Shown piece by piece: positions 41,359 through 51,208 of a stretch of DNA of 64,000 nt (position 1 is its first letter; each line of letters begins with the position of its first letter). Below the pieces are notes generated by a model. The model saw nothing but the letters and a program-made list of their open reading frames with translations, did not search any database and was not told the DNA's origin. Source of the stretch: an uncultured Nitrospiraceae bacterium (GTDB lineage: Bacteria; Nitrospirota; Thermodesulfovibrionia; Thermodesulfovibrionales; Dissulfurispiraceae); contig CAIJNL010000025.1 in assembly GCA_903822005.1 (NCBI GenBank), forward strand, positions 1 to 64,000, given 5' to 3'. The translations under genes were made by a program, and so were the position numbers.

Positions 41359-41652
41359 CTATTGCAGAGAAACCCCGCTGGCAGTTTTTTTTCTGGCTTT
41401 CACTGTTTTCTTTGTAGCAGTCTCCTGCTTCATCTCCGTTGCGGCAGGGGATACAGTTATTTCCTTTGGCGTTTCTTTAACGTCCATTGTTGAATCAATG
41501 TCACTGGTGACATCCGATATGGCTTTTTTTAGTTCCCTGATACTCTTGCCGAGTCCTTTACCAAGTTCAGGAAGCTTGCCAGGCCCGAAGACTATCAGGG
41601 CTATGGCAAGTATAATGATTAAATGCATCGGTTGAAACAATCCTTCAAACAT
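41359..41652 (-). CDS. Twin-arginine translocase TatA/TatE-like subunit
   Basis: MHLIIILAIALIVFGPGKLPELGKGLGKSIRELKKAI. Confidence 0.88.
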   Translation of the reverse strand: MFEGLFQPMHLIIILAIALIVFGPGKLPELGKGLGKSIRELKKAISDVTSDIDSTMDVKETPKEITVSPAATEMKQETATKKTVKARKKTASGVSLQ

Positions 41653-42001
41653 ACGCTACCTCCATAATAATTATATTATAACCTTTCAGTGGCAACTCAA
41701 CCTCATGCATGCAAATTTTCCTGCACTTTATAATAATGATTTATCAAACGATTCCTGGATTAAAACGAAAAGGAAATTGTCAGAGGATATTGCAACTTGT
41801 CGGTGACTACTAACTGAAAGCATCTTTGAGAACGGCACATATTGGAATGGGCCATGAGCTGCTCTGACGTGCGCCGCGTGTATCCCTCGGCACAAAACTC
41901 TCTGCGCCATTGTGTTGGGTATATTAATTTCTCACTGTCTATTATAAATGCCGCGTGATCGTGTGCTATTATATCGACATTGCAAATAACCGCGTCACTT
42001 T

Positions 42002-42577
42002 ATGACAATACCTGAAATCCTTGAATATCTCATTCGTAACTATGGCTACAGTGCCTTGCTGGTCGGCACGTTTCTCGAAGGGGAAACGATATTACTGCTC
42101 GGTGGTGTAGGCGCATCGCTTGGCTATCTCGATCTTTCGCTCGTTATGGCTATTGCAGTGGTAGGTAGTTTCTCGGGAGACCAGTTTTACTTCTATGTGG
42201 GCCGTTGGAAAGGGAACGTAATTCTTGCGCGTTTCCCGAGGCTTTATCAGAAAGTTCAGAGGGTTCACCACTTTCTTGAACGGTATCACGATGCGATCAT
42301 GCTCAGCTTCCGCTTTGTTTATGGGATTCGCATTATGACGCCGTTTGTCCTTGGCATGAGCAATCGAGTTAATGCAGGCAGGTTTGCTTTCTTTAATTTT
42401 GCGGGAGCTATACTATGGTCAGTCGGTGTTGCAGGAGGTGGCTATCTGTTCGGACATGCTGTAGAGTTGTTTCTTGCTGATGTCAAACAGTTTCAGATTC
42501 TTGCGATTGCCATTGCAATATGCGCAGCTGTCGGCTTTTGGTATCTGCAGAAACGGAAATTCTGGAAAAAGCGTTAA
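42002..42577 (+). CDS. DedA/SNARE-associated family membrane protein
   Basis: GETILLLGGVGASLGYLDL, FYVGRWKG, GIRIMTPFVLGMSN. Confidence 0.85.
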   Translation: MTIPEILEYLIRNYGYSALLVGTFLEGETILLLGGVGASLGYLDLSLVMAIAVVGSFSGDQFYFYVGRWKGNVILARFPRLYQKVQRVHHFLERYHDAIMLSFRFVYGIRIMTPFVLGMSNRVNAGRFAFFNFAGAILWSVGVAGGGYLFGHAVELFLADVKQFQILAIAIAICAAVGFWYLQKRKFWKKR

Positions 42578-42848
42578 CCCAATACTCTATAAGGAACGCA
42601 TTGAGCGTATTCTGAGGATGTTGCATATTATTGACTATAAGAAACGAAAAGCGAAAAGAGCCCCCAATAAGCAGGACTAAGAAATGCGAAGAGCACCAGG
42701 ACGCCAAGAATGACTTCCTTCTCACTTCACGAAGAATTGCGTATTTCCACTTGTACACTGCAACATATTTAGGTTGGCATGCCGCAAGGATTGCTGTGAG
42801 AAACCTCTCCTGCCCTTGCCAACATGAGATAGGCACTATTCCCTGCGA

Positions 42849-45383
42849 TCACATCCGCTTTTTTACCTTACGGGTCGGTATCGCATTCCAAGGATCATCC
42901 GGCCAGGGATGCTTCGGATAGCGCCCCTTCATTTCCTTCTTTACCTGATGGTAACTGCTGTCCCAGAAACCCTTTAGGTCCTGAGTGATCTGCAGCGGCT
43001 TGCGCGACGGTGAGAGCAGGTGAAGAAGTATCTTTACCCTCCCTCCGGCAATCTTCGGCGTATCGGCAAGTCCGAACATCTCCTGAAGTTTAACGCCGAG
43101 CACCGGAATATCTCCCGATTCATAGTCAAGCACAACGCGGCTCCCGCTCGGCACAACAATATGCGTCGGTGAGCGGTCATCCAGCAGGCGCTGCTGTTCA
43201 CGCGTCAGCATTGCCCTTAGTGCAGGCAGTATGTCGAGCTTTGCAATGTCCTGCGCAGTGCGTGCAGGGCCAAGCCAGGGCTGCAGCCATTTATTGGTTT
43301 TTTTAAGCAGCGCCTCAGCCGATAGATCAGGCCATGACTCAGCGGGAAAGTGTTTTGCCATCAGGGCGACGCGACCCTGAAACTGCAGGGCTTCTTTAGT
43401 AAAAGTAAGAGTTGCGACAGATGTTCTGATGGCATCGCATAGTATCGGCGATGCCTCATCATCAGACGGCCTGAAGGGTTTGGTCGAAAGAAGGATGCTG
43501 CCGATCTTTTCTTCGATGGTGGCAACTATCCTGCCTTCGCGCCTGTCCCATTCAACGCGGCGTGTGGTGCGGATTCGATCAGCGCATTCCTCCCTTATGG
43601 TTTCTTCATCAAGGGGCGAAGCGATATGGACGGTGCCTTCTCCCGGGCCGCCTGCATCGAGCTGCGCCGCAACGATATATGGAGAATTACTCAGCGTATT
43701 AGTTGAAGTGAACCTCACACCTTTGCCTTGTGAAAGCACAAAACGGCCTTCGCCGTCAACCCGCTTTTTTGCAATCCGGTCGGGATAAGCGCAAAGCAGG
43801 AGGCGAGAGATCAGTTCATATTTATCTTTAACAGGTTTATCTTTTGTGCCGGACTTCGGCATCAGGCGTAATAGCTGACTGGATGTCCTGTCCGCATTAC
43901 GAAGGGCCCCCGAGTCAGCGCCGCTGGAATCCTTCTTTTCTTTGCGCCAGGAATGAAGCATCCCGAGCCTGTCGGCGATGTCTGCTTCGCGGGAATATAC
44001 CATGCGCCCATGCTCACCACGCTGGACAACATCGCGTTCAGAAAGCAGGGCGGCAAGATCGGCGCCAAGGGCAGGGCAGCCCAGATCCGACGCTCTTAAC
44101 AGCAATGACGCGAGTCGCGGATGGAGTGGCATGCGCACCATTGCCCTGCCTCTTTCAGTAATTGAGCCGGACAGATCTATTGCCCCAAGTTCTGTCAGCA
44201 ATTCTTTGGCAGCTGCCCATGAAGCTTGCGGCGGCGCATCGAGCCATGAGAGCCCTGAAGGTCCGGTCACCCCCCATGCCGCCAGTTCGAGGGCAAGGGA
44301 TGAAAGGTCGGATATGAGTATTTCAGGCGGAGAAAAAGGGAGCATGGAGTTGAAGGTATGCTGGCTGTAAAGGCGGTAGCATACGCCCGGACTGAGCCTT
44401 CCGGCCCTGCCTTTGCGCTGCTCGGCGGATGATCTTGAGGCAGAGACAGTGATCAGCCTGTTCATACCGGTGGCCGGGTCATACTGAAGCCTGCGTGCAA
44501 GGCCGCTGTCGATTACAATGCGAACCCCTTCGATAGTGAGGCTTGTTTCAGCGATATTCGTTGCGAGCACTATCTTGCGCTGTTGCGCCGGCAGTATCGC
44601 CCGCTCCTGTTCCTCAAAGGGCAGGTCGCCATAAAGAGGATGAAGGGTGACCGAAGACTCTTTTTTTTCTATCTCAGGGCGCAGCTCTGCAGCACATGCA
44701 CGGATATCACCGGAACCCGGAAGGAATACGAGGATGTCCCCTTCATCTTCATTGAGCGCGGTTTTAACCGCATCTCTTACCTTGACTGATAGCGGTATGT
44801 TATTCCTGTCCTCAGAATATTTCTCGGACACAGGGAATGCCCTGCCGCCTGATGTGATGACCGGCGCGTCTCCAAGCAGGCCCGCAACAGGGGCGCAGTC
44901 GAGCGTGGCAGACATGACGATTATCTTCAGGTCCTCCCTCAGGCAGCGACGCGCGTCGAGGCTTAGAGACAGGGCAAGGTCAGCATTAAGGCTGCGTTCA
45001 TGGAATTCATCGAAAATGATTATTGCGATCCCTTCGAGACCGGGGTCAGCCTGGATACGGCGGGTGAGTATTCCCTCAGTTACGACTTCAATCTTAGTGG
45101 CTGCGGAAACCCTGTTATCAAAGCGTATTGTATAACCTACGGTCTGACCGATCTCTTCGCCCAGCAGATGCGCCATCCAGCGGGCCGCCGAGACAGCGGC
45201 GATCCTTCGTGGTTCGAGCATGATGATGCGGCTGCCTGGCATCAGGGCGTCGAGCAGTGCCAAAGGCACACGTGTAGTCTTGCCTGCTCCAGGCGGGGCA
45301 TGCAGGACAACAGAGGGACACTTTCGTAGCGCCTCTTTCAGTGCGGGGATTATCTCATCTATCGGACAGGCTTTCACAGGCAT
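42849..45383 (-). CDS. hrpB: ATP-dependent helicase HrpB
   Basis: LHAPPGAGKTTRVPLALL, IFDEFHERSLNADL, ATNIAETSLTIEGV, QRKGRAGRLSPGVCYRLY. Confidence 0.93.
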   Translation of the reverse strand: MPVKACPIDEIIPALKEALRKCPSVVLHAPPGAGKTTRVPLALLDALMPGSRIIMLEPRRIAAVSAARWMAHLLGEEIGQTVGYTIRFDNRVSAATKIEVVTEGILTRRIQADPGLEGIAIIIFDEFHERSLNADLALSLSLDARRCLREDLKIIVMSATLDCAPVAGLLGDAPVITSGGRAFPVSEKYSEDRNNIPLSVKVRDAVKTALNEDEGDILVFLPGSGDIRACAAELRPEIEKKESSVTLHPLYGDLPFEEQERAILPAQQRKIVLATNIAETSLTIEGVRIVIDSGLARRLQYDPATGMNRLITVSASRSSAEQRKGRAGRLSPGVCYRLYSQHTFNSMLPFSPPEILISDLSSLALELAAWGVTGPSGLSWLDAPPQASWAAAKELLTELGAIDLSGSITERGRAMVRMPLHPRLASLLLRASDLGCPALGADLAALLSERDVVQRGEHGRMVYSREADIADRLGMLHSWRKEKKDSSGADSGALRNADRTSSQLLRLMPKSGTKDKPVKDKYELISRLLLCAYPDRIAKKRVDGEGRFVLSQGKGVRFTSTNTLSNSPYIVAAQLDAGGPGEGTVHIASPLDEETIREECADRIRTTRRVEWDRREGRIVATIEEKIGSILLSTKPFRPSDDEASPILCDAIRTSVATLTFTKEALQFQGRVALMAKHFPAESWPDLSAEALLKKTNKWLQPWLGPARTAQDIAKLDILPALRAMLTREQQRLLDDRSPTHIVVPSGSRVVLDYESGDIPVLGVKLQEMFGLADTPKIAGGRVKILLHLLSPSRKPLQITQDLKGFWDSSYHQVKKEMKGRYPKHPWPDDPWNAIPTRKVKKRM

Positions 45384-45444
45384 GTACCATAAAGTTCATC
45401 ATTATTATATAATGCCGGACGTCGATATTACCTAAAAATTTCTC

Positions 45445-45498
45445 TTGACAATGCGTCAAAAATTTCATATAATGGAACAAGGTTTCGTAATATGGAAC
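45445..45498 (+). promoter_or_regulatory. Consensus sigma70 promoter with two tandem IclR-like operator half-repeats
   Basis: TTGACA (45445-45450), 17 bp, TATAAT (45468-45473); TTTCATATAATGGAAC (45463-45478) and TTTCGTAATATGGAAC (45483-45498). Confidence 0.75.
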
Positions 45499-46298
45499 GC
45501 AATAACATAGCGCAAAAACCGTCAAATCTGGTGCAAAGCGTCGAGCGCGTGGCCAATATCCTGGAGCTTGTAGGCAGGAATTCACAGGGTACGGGCATAC
45601 GGGACGTTTCACTCATCTTAAATCTCCCTAAAGGCACAGTCCACCGGCTACTTTCGACACTAGTATATATGGGATATGTCCGCCAGGATTCCGCCACAAA
45701 GAACTACTTTCTCGGACTTAAGCTGCTTGAACTCGGCAACCTTGTAACCAGTCAGCTGGACCAGATAAAGATAGCTGAACCTGTACTCAGGAGGCTTGCC
45801 GAAGATTCAGGCGAGACCGTCCATATGGCGATCCTCGAACAGAACGAGATTGTCTATATAAACAAGATAGAGAAAGAGATAAATGCAGGCGGACTGAAGA
45901 TGTCCTCGCGCGTGGGCTCGCGCACCCCGGCCAACAGCTGCGCCGTGGGCAAGGTCCTGCTTGCCTATTCTTCAGAAGATGAAGTCGAAAGCGTGATCCA
46001 AGCTACTGGTCTGCCGCCGCGCACGCCCAATACCATCACAGACCCCGCGCAACTGAAAGAGCATCTGGCTGCGGTCAGGAAGCAGGAATATGCTGTTGAT
46101 GATGAAGAGAATGAGCTGGGTATCCGCTGCGTAGCGGCCCCGGTCTTTGGTGATAAAGGGAAGGTGGTATCCGCAATCAGCGCTTCAGGGCCTGCCTTCC
46201 GGGTGACTAAAAGGATGATACAGGACACATTGAGGAAAGAGGTCATGAGAGCTGCCTCTGAAATTTCCGTGCTGCTTGGGTATTCGGGGGTAAAGTAA
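45492..46298 (+). CDS. IclR/KdgR-family transcriptional regulator
   Basis: SVERVANILELVGRNSQGTGIRDVSLILNLPKGTVHRLLSTL; GETVHMAILEQNEIVYINKIE. Confidence 0.9.
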   Translation: MERNNIAQKPSNLVQSVERVANILELVGRNSQGTGIRDVSLILNLPKGTVHRLLSTLVYMGYVRQDSATKNYFLGLKLLELGNLVTSQLDQIKIAEPVLRRLAEDSGETVHMAILEQNEIVYINKIEKEINAGGLKMSSRVGSRTPANSCAVGKVLLAYSSEDEVESVIQATGLPPRTPNTITDPAQLKEHLAAVRKQEYAVDDEENELGIRCVAAPVFGDKGKVVSAISASGPAFRVTKRMIQDTLRKEVMRAASEISVLLGYSGVK

Positions 46299-46325
46299 AA
46301 ACGGTCTAACAGGGAGAGGTGGATT

Positions 46326-47264
46326 ATGAGAATTCTTAGGGTAATGCTTGTTGCCGTATGTCTCGTTTTTTTCGTTGCCGGTCAGTCTCTTGCTGTTGAT
46401 GCAGCAGCCAAAAAGATCACCTTCACCAAGTATCCCAATCTGAAGCTCGGTTTCCTTTCGGCAAGTTTCGGCCCTGCCGGAATCGGCCCGTCGCTCGAAA
46501 ATGCCAAAATGCTTATCGATTTCGGCAAGGAGCAGGGTTTTTCCTGGATGGAGCTGAGGGACGCCAGCGCAGCGCTGTCTGAAGCAGACATCAAGGCAAT
46601 AAGCAAATATGCTGCATCAAAAAAGATCGAGATAGTCTATGCGTCCAACCGCGGCCCGCTTGATGCAGATTACTGGCAGGTGCTTGCGAATTCAAAGAAA
46701 AACGCCGGTTATTTCAAGAAGGGGACAAGGACAGTCCGTTCTGCAGACTCAGGAGATGAATTCGGCAAAGACCCTAAAAAGATGGCATGGACTGAAGACG
46801 AATTTAAAAAGGCCGTTGCAGTTCAGAACAAAGCGGCAAAAGAGGTCAAGGCCGCCGGACTGCAGCTCGTTGTCGAAGACGCTTTCCTGCCGGTTTTGGG
46901 AGCATACGGCTACGAGGCTTTTGCTGACGCTACAGACAAGGCTGTTGGATTACAGCTCGATACTGCCAACATGTTCTGCGTATCACGGGTGCGTACCGAT
47001 CCAAAGGAAGCTGAACGCGTTATCAGGAAGATCGCTCCAAGGCTTTATTACACCCATTTGAAGGCCTCGGTAAATGGCGTATGCCAGCCGGTGCTTACTG
47101 ACAGCGAACTCGACTTTGGTGTTATTTTCGAGATCCTCGCGAAGAACAAGAAAAATTATATCGGGATCGAACTCGTCGGGGCAAAGACAGTCGAAGAGAC
47201 AAAGGCGAATTATATCAAGAGCCTCGAGTATCTGAAGAACAAAGGATATATAACCATTAAATGA
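46326..47264 (+). CDS. Exported sugar phosphate isomerase/epimerase-like TIM-barrel protein
   Basis: Signal peptide MRILRVMLVAVCLVFFVAGQSLA; GFSWMELRDASAALSEADIKAI, LQLDTANMF, LYYTHLKAS. Confidence 0.72.
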   Translation: MRILRVMLVAVCLVFFVAGQSLAVDAAAKKITFTKYPNLKLGFLSASFGPAGIGPSLENAKMLIDFGKEQGFSWMELRDASAALSEADIKAISKYAASKKIEIVYASNRGPLDADYWQVLANSKKNAGYFKKGTRTVRSADSGDEFGKDPKKMAWTEDEFKKAVAVQNKAAKEVKAAGLQLVVEDAFLPVLGAYGYEAFADATDKAVGLQLDTANMFCVSRVRTDPKEAERVIRKIAPRLYYTHLKASVNGVCQPVLTDSELDFGVIFEILAKNKKNYIGIELVGAKTVEETKANYIKSLEYLKNKGYITIK

Positions 47265-47296
47265 TGATGCAATCAATTGTTCGAGGAGGTATGAGA

Positions 47297-48286
47297 ATGA
47301 AAAAGCTGTTGATCGCTGTTTTAAGCCTGGCCGTTGCCGTCTGCGTCTTTGGCATGGCCGGCAATGCAGCTGCCATTGACCTGAAGATGGGCCATTTCGC
47401 GGCTGACACTCACGCGGGCAACCTGGCAAGCAAGATGTTTGCGGAAGCGGTAGCAAAGAGGACAAACGGACAGGTAAAGGTAATTATCTATCCGAATAAT
47501 GCGCTCGGTTCACCGCCCGAGGTGCTGGAGCAGAACATCCTGGGCGCTGTTGACATGAGCCTTCCCACACAGGGACAGCTCGGAAAGTACTCACCCAAAT
47601 TCAATTGCGTTATGCTTCCCTTTGTATTTAAAAATTATGCGCAGGCAGACAAGGTCCTTGACGGGCCGTTCCTCAAGTGGGCGGTCGGAGACCTGGACAA
47701 GGCAGGACTGGTATTCCTGTCAAACTGGGAGTGGGGGTTCAGAAACCTTACGAATAATGTGCGCCCCGTCAATAAGCCGGACGACGTAAAGGGGCTGAAG
47801 ATACGCACCCCACCTGAACTGCCGACGCAGGCAGCCATGGAAGCCCTCGGGGCAGTTGTGGCCACGATCGGTTTCAATGAACTCCAGATGGCGCTGAGCC
47901 AGGGAGTCGTGGACGGGCAGGAAAACCCGATCTCGGTCATTTACTCGAACAAGCTTTACGAACATCAGAAATATCTTGCCATGACAGGCCATAACTACAA
48001 CACCATGGTCCATGTCATCAGCAAGAAAACATGGAATAAACTGACGCCGGAGCAGAGGACCATAATCAAGGAAGAGAGCGTAAAGGCAGGCAACTGGATG
48101 AGAAAGACCCTCAGGGCAGCAGAGGCTGATCAGATCAAACAGCTGAAGAAACTGGGGATGCAGGTTACTTATCCTGACGTCTCAAAGTTCAAGGCGCTAA
48201 TGGGTCCCGCCTATGAAAGGATGAAGGCCACGGCCGGCGAAGCTAACATCAAGGAATTCGTGAAGATGGTGGATGCTGTAAAGTGA
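47297..48286 (+). CDS. TRAP transporter substrate-binding protein DctP family
   Basis: Signal peptide; KMGHFAADTHAGNLASKMFAEAVAKRTNGQVKVIIYPNNALGSPPEVLEQ; GVVDGQENPISVI. Confidence 0.92.
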   Translation: MKKLLIAVLSLAVAVCVFGMAGNAAAIDLKMGHFAADTHAGNLASKMFAEAVAKRTNGQVKVIIYPNNALGSPPEVLEQNILGAVDMSLPTQGQLGKYSPKFNCVMLPFVFKNYAQADKVLDGPFLKWAVGDLDKAGLVFLSNWEWGFRNLTNNVRPVNKPDDVKGLKIRTPPELPTQAAMEALGAVVATIGFNELQMALSQGVVDGQENPISVIYSNKLYEHQKYLAMTGHNYNTMVHVISKKTWNKLTPEQRTIIKEESVKAGNWMRKTLRAAEADQIKQLKKLGMQVTYPDVSKFKALMGPAYERMKATAGEANIKEFVKMVDAVK

Positions 48287-48308
48287 TGTAACAATGGGCG
48301 GATAAGTA

Positions 48309-48357
48309 AATCCGGGGTGACTGCCGGCATATATCCATGCCGGAGCCACCCCGGATT
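48309..48357 (+). promoter_or_regulatory. Strong intercistronic stem-loop between dctP- and dctM-like genes
   Basis: AATCCGGGGTG / CACCCCGGATT and inner CCGGCAT / ATGCCGG, no long T-run. Confidence 0.7.
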
Positions 48358-48461
48358 CTCTGCCCCGGATCAAGAAGCAGGATATAAAAGCGTAGCCCCG
48401 TGTCTCCCTTGGCAGATAACGGATGCGTCTTGAAAAGGGAAGAAATCCAAGGAGCACTAAT

Positions 48462-49745
48462 ATGCTTACTTTTCTTGTTTTTGCCGTTCTCCTGGTGCTG
48501 GTCATGAGCAATCTGCCCATCGCGGTGGCCCTGGGCCTCACAGCCACGACGTTCTTCACCGCCCTGGGCGATAGCGATTTCCTGACTATGCTGCCTCAAA
48601 GAATGTATGCTTCTACTACGAGCTTTACCCTTCTTGCGATACCTTTCTTTATTCTCGCGGGAAACCTCATGAACAGCGGCGGCGTCACCGACCGGATCTT
48701 CCGTTTTGCCAAAGCACTATTCGGTCATTTCTCGGGCGGTCTCGGGCATGTTTGTGTTATTGCCAACGTCATCTTCTCGGGCATGTCCGGCTCGGCCATA
48801 GCTGATGCGGCAGGGCTGGGCCAGGTGCTTTACAAGGCCATGGCTGACAACGGTTTTGGCAAGCGTTTTTCTGCTGCCATAGTGGCGGCCGCAGCAACCA
48901 TCGGTCCTGTAATACCGCCAAGCATTCCCTTTGTTGTCTATGGCGCCCTGACAGGGGTGTCTGTCAGCGCTCTCTTTCTGGCAGGATTCATTCCAGGGAT
49001 AATGATGGCCATAGCCATGATGATAGCAATATATATTCTGGCACGGGTCCGCAAGCTGCCGAAGCAGCCCAGGGCTGATTTAAAAGAAGTGCTTGCGAGT
49101 ATCAAGGGCGCTTTTCTGGCCCTCATGACCCCGGTTATTATTATCGGCGGCATTCTCACCGGTATTTTTACCCCGACGGAAGCTGCTGTAGTCGCTTCTC
49201 TCTATGCCCTGTTTCTGGGGTTTCTGTACAAGGATCTCACGCTGAAAGTCCTGCCGAAAATCTTCTGGACATCAATCAAGCAGTCCATTGCCCTTATGTT
49301 CATTATCGCCGCTGCCGGTTTTTTTGGCTGGCTTTCCATATACCATAAGATACCCGATGAAATAATCATGACCCTGACCAATATGGCTGCTACGCCTTCT
49401 GCGATACTTGCCATGATTATTGTGGTGGTCCTGATCCTGGCATTGACCCTTGAAGGCAACGCAATCTTCATACTTACCATACCGATCTTCTTCCCCATAT
49501 GCCAGCGCTTCGGAATAGACCCGGTCAACTTCGGCGTAGTTATGACCCTGCTGATCATGATAGGGAACCTGATGCCGCCTGTCGGAATGTGCCTTTACGC
49601 CGTGTCCTGCTTCAGCAAGGTCACTCTCGGAGAAATATCGAGAGAGGTATGGCCTTATTCTGTCGGAATCCTGATTGTGACTATCATAATTGCGTATGTT
49701 CCGCAGATCGCGCTGTTTATCCCGAATCTTTTGGGCGGCAAGTGA
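48462..49745 (+). CDS. TRAP transporter large permease DctM family
   Basis: LTFLVFAVLLVLVMSNLPIAVALGL, FFILAGNLMNSGGVTDRIF, GMSGSAIADAAGLG. Confidence 0.93.
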   Translation: MLTFLVFAVLLVLVMSNLPIAVALGLTATTFFTALGDSDFLTMLPQRMYASTTSFTLLAIPFFILAGNLMNSGGVTDRIFRFAKALFGHFSGGLGHVCVIANVIFSGMSGSAIADAAGLGQVLYKAMADNGFGKRFSAAIVAAAATIGPVIPPSIPFVVYGALTGVSVSALFLAGFIPGIMMAIAMMIAIYILARVRKLPKQPRADLKEVLASIKGAFLALMTPVIIIGGILTGIFTPTEAAVVASLYALFLGFLYKDLTLKVLPKIFWTSIKQSIALMFIIAAAGFFGWLSIYHKIPDEIIMTLTNMAATPSAILAMIIVVVLILALTLEGNAIFILTIPIFFPICQRFGIDPVNFGVVMTLLIMIGNLMPPVGMCLYAVSCFSKVTLGEISREVWPYSVGILIVTIIIAYVPQIALFIPNLLGGK

Positions 49746-49776
49746 GCAGGCCGGATAAACTGGAAAGGAGATGTCC

Positions 49777-50310
49777 ATGAACATTTTAAAACTGATAGAT
49801 GCGGGCATTCTGAATTTGCTGAAGACCATAACAATAACCTGTTTCGTTCTGCTCACACTGCTGGTAACGGCAAACGTCATGGTGCGCTTTATCCCGATAG
49901 TTTCTCTGCACTGGTTTGATGAGATAATTGAACTACTGGTGGCCTATCTCGTCTTTTACGGGTCAGCGGCCCTCTGGATATCAAGGGAGCATTTCAGTGT
50001 CGGCGACTGGATAGAGAAACGCCTTGCCCCCAGACCGCGGCATGCGTACCGCCTGGTCATTGAAATCCTGGCCCTGGCTTTTGCTGTGATCTTCTTTTAT
50101 TATTCCTGGCAATTGACCGATGCTGCTGAGGATGTCACGAACGTCTTCGCGATACCAAAATGGATACTCTATTCATGCCTGCCAGCTTCAGGCGGCATCA
50201 TGATTATTTATTCCATCCGGAATGTCGTATCGGAAATTATCGGCATTGTAAAGGACGGAGATGGCGTTGGCGGCAAAGAGGTTTGTGAAGTGGTGCAGGA
50301 CAGGCGATAG
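49777..50310 (+). CDS. TRAP transporter small permease DctQ family
   Basis: Four TM; WFDEIIELLVAYLVFYGSAALWISREHFSVGDWI. Confidence 0.87.
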   Translation: MNILKLIDAGILNLLKTITITCFVLLTLLVTANVMVRFIPIVSLHWFDEIIELLVAYLVFYGSAALWISREHFSVGDWIEKRLAPRPRHAYRLVIEILALAFAVIFFYYSWQLTDAAEDVTNVFAIPKWILYSCLPASGGIMIIYSIRNVVSEIIGIVKDGDGVGGKEVCEVVQDRR

Positions 50311-50357
50311 GCGGCTGATTCAGGCTGCCGGAGGATAGTCAGGTTAAAGGAGAAAAT

Positions 50358-51188
50358 ATGGATATACGATACTCAATTCATGCTGACCATCTGAAGATGA
50401 TGGCGACGGAAGAGATGAGAAAACACTTGCTTGTCGAAAATCTTTTCGAACCCGATAAGCTGACCATGGTTTACAGCCATATAGACAGGATAATCGTCGG
50501 TGGGGTTTGTCCTGTGGCCAAGGCAGTCTCGCCAGGAGTGACGAAGGCATTGGGTGTCGACTATTTCCTGCAGAGGAGAGAGCTCGGCATAATAAATATT
50601 GGCGCTGAAGGCGTTGTGACAGTGGATGGGACGGATTATGATCTGAAATATAAAGAGTGCCTTTATGTGGGCATGGGGGCAAAGGAACTCTCCTTCAAAA
50701 GCATCAACGGCGCAAACCCGGCAAAGTTTTATTTCAACTCCGCTCCGGCCCATGCAACATATCCGACCACTAAAATCACTAAGGATTCGGCACAGAAGGT
50801 TGTGCTCGGGACTCAGGAGGGCGCTAACAAGAGGCAAATATTCCAATGCATCCATCCGAGCGTGCTTCAGAGCTGCCAGCTTGTGATGGGCTTTACCGAG
50901 CTGGAGAAAGGCAGTGTCTGGAACACCATGCCATGCCACACTCATGACCGCCGCATGGAGGTATACTGCTATTTCGAGATGCCAGAGAATTCCCTTGTCT
51001 TCCATCTCTTCGGCGAGCCGAAAGAGACCAGGCATATGGTGATGAGAAACGAGCAGGCGGTGATATCGCCAAGCTGGTCGATACATTCAGGAGTGGGGAC
51101 CTCGAACTATACCTTCATATGGGGAATGGTTGGAGAAAATCAGACCTTTACTGACATGGACGATGTGCCAATGTCAGAGATGAAATAA
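50358..51188 (+). CDS. kduI: 5-dehydro-4-deoxy-D-glucuronate isomerase
   Basis: [53 protein letters not shown]. Confidence 0.93.
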   Translation: MDIRYSIHADHLKMMATEEMRKHLLVENLFEPDKLTMVYSHIDRIIVGGVCPVAKAVSPGVTKALGVDYFLQRRELGIINIGAEGVVTVDGTDYDLKYKECLYVGMGAKELSFKSINGANPAKFYFNSAPAHATYPTTKITKDSAQKVVLGTQEGANKRQIFQCIHPSVLQSCQLVMGFTELEKGSVWNTMPCHTHDRRMEVYCYFEMPENSLVFHLFGEPKETRHMVMRNEQAVISPSWSIHSGVGTSNYTFIWGMVGENQTFTDMDDVPMSEMK

Positions 51189-51208
51189 CCGATACCAGGA
51201 AGGTGAAT

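Noticed and set aside
42578-42848. Possible gene in the dedA-hrpB gap
   Set aside because: Short ORFs on both strands without RBS or recognisable domains.
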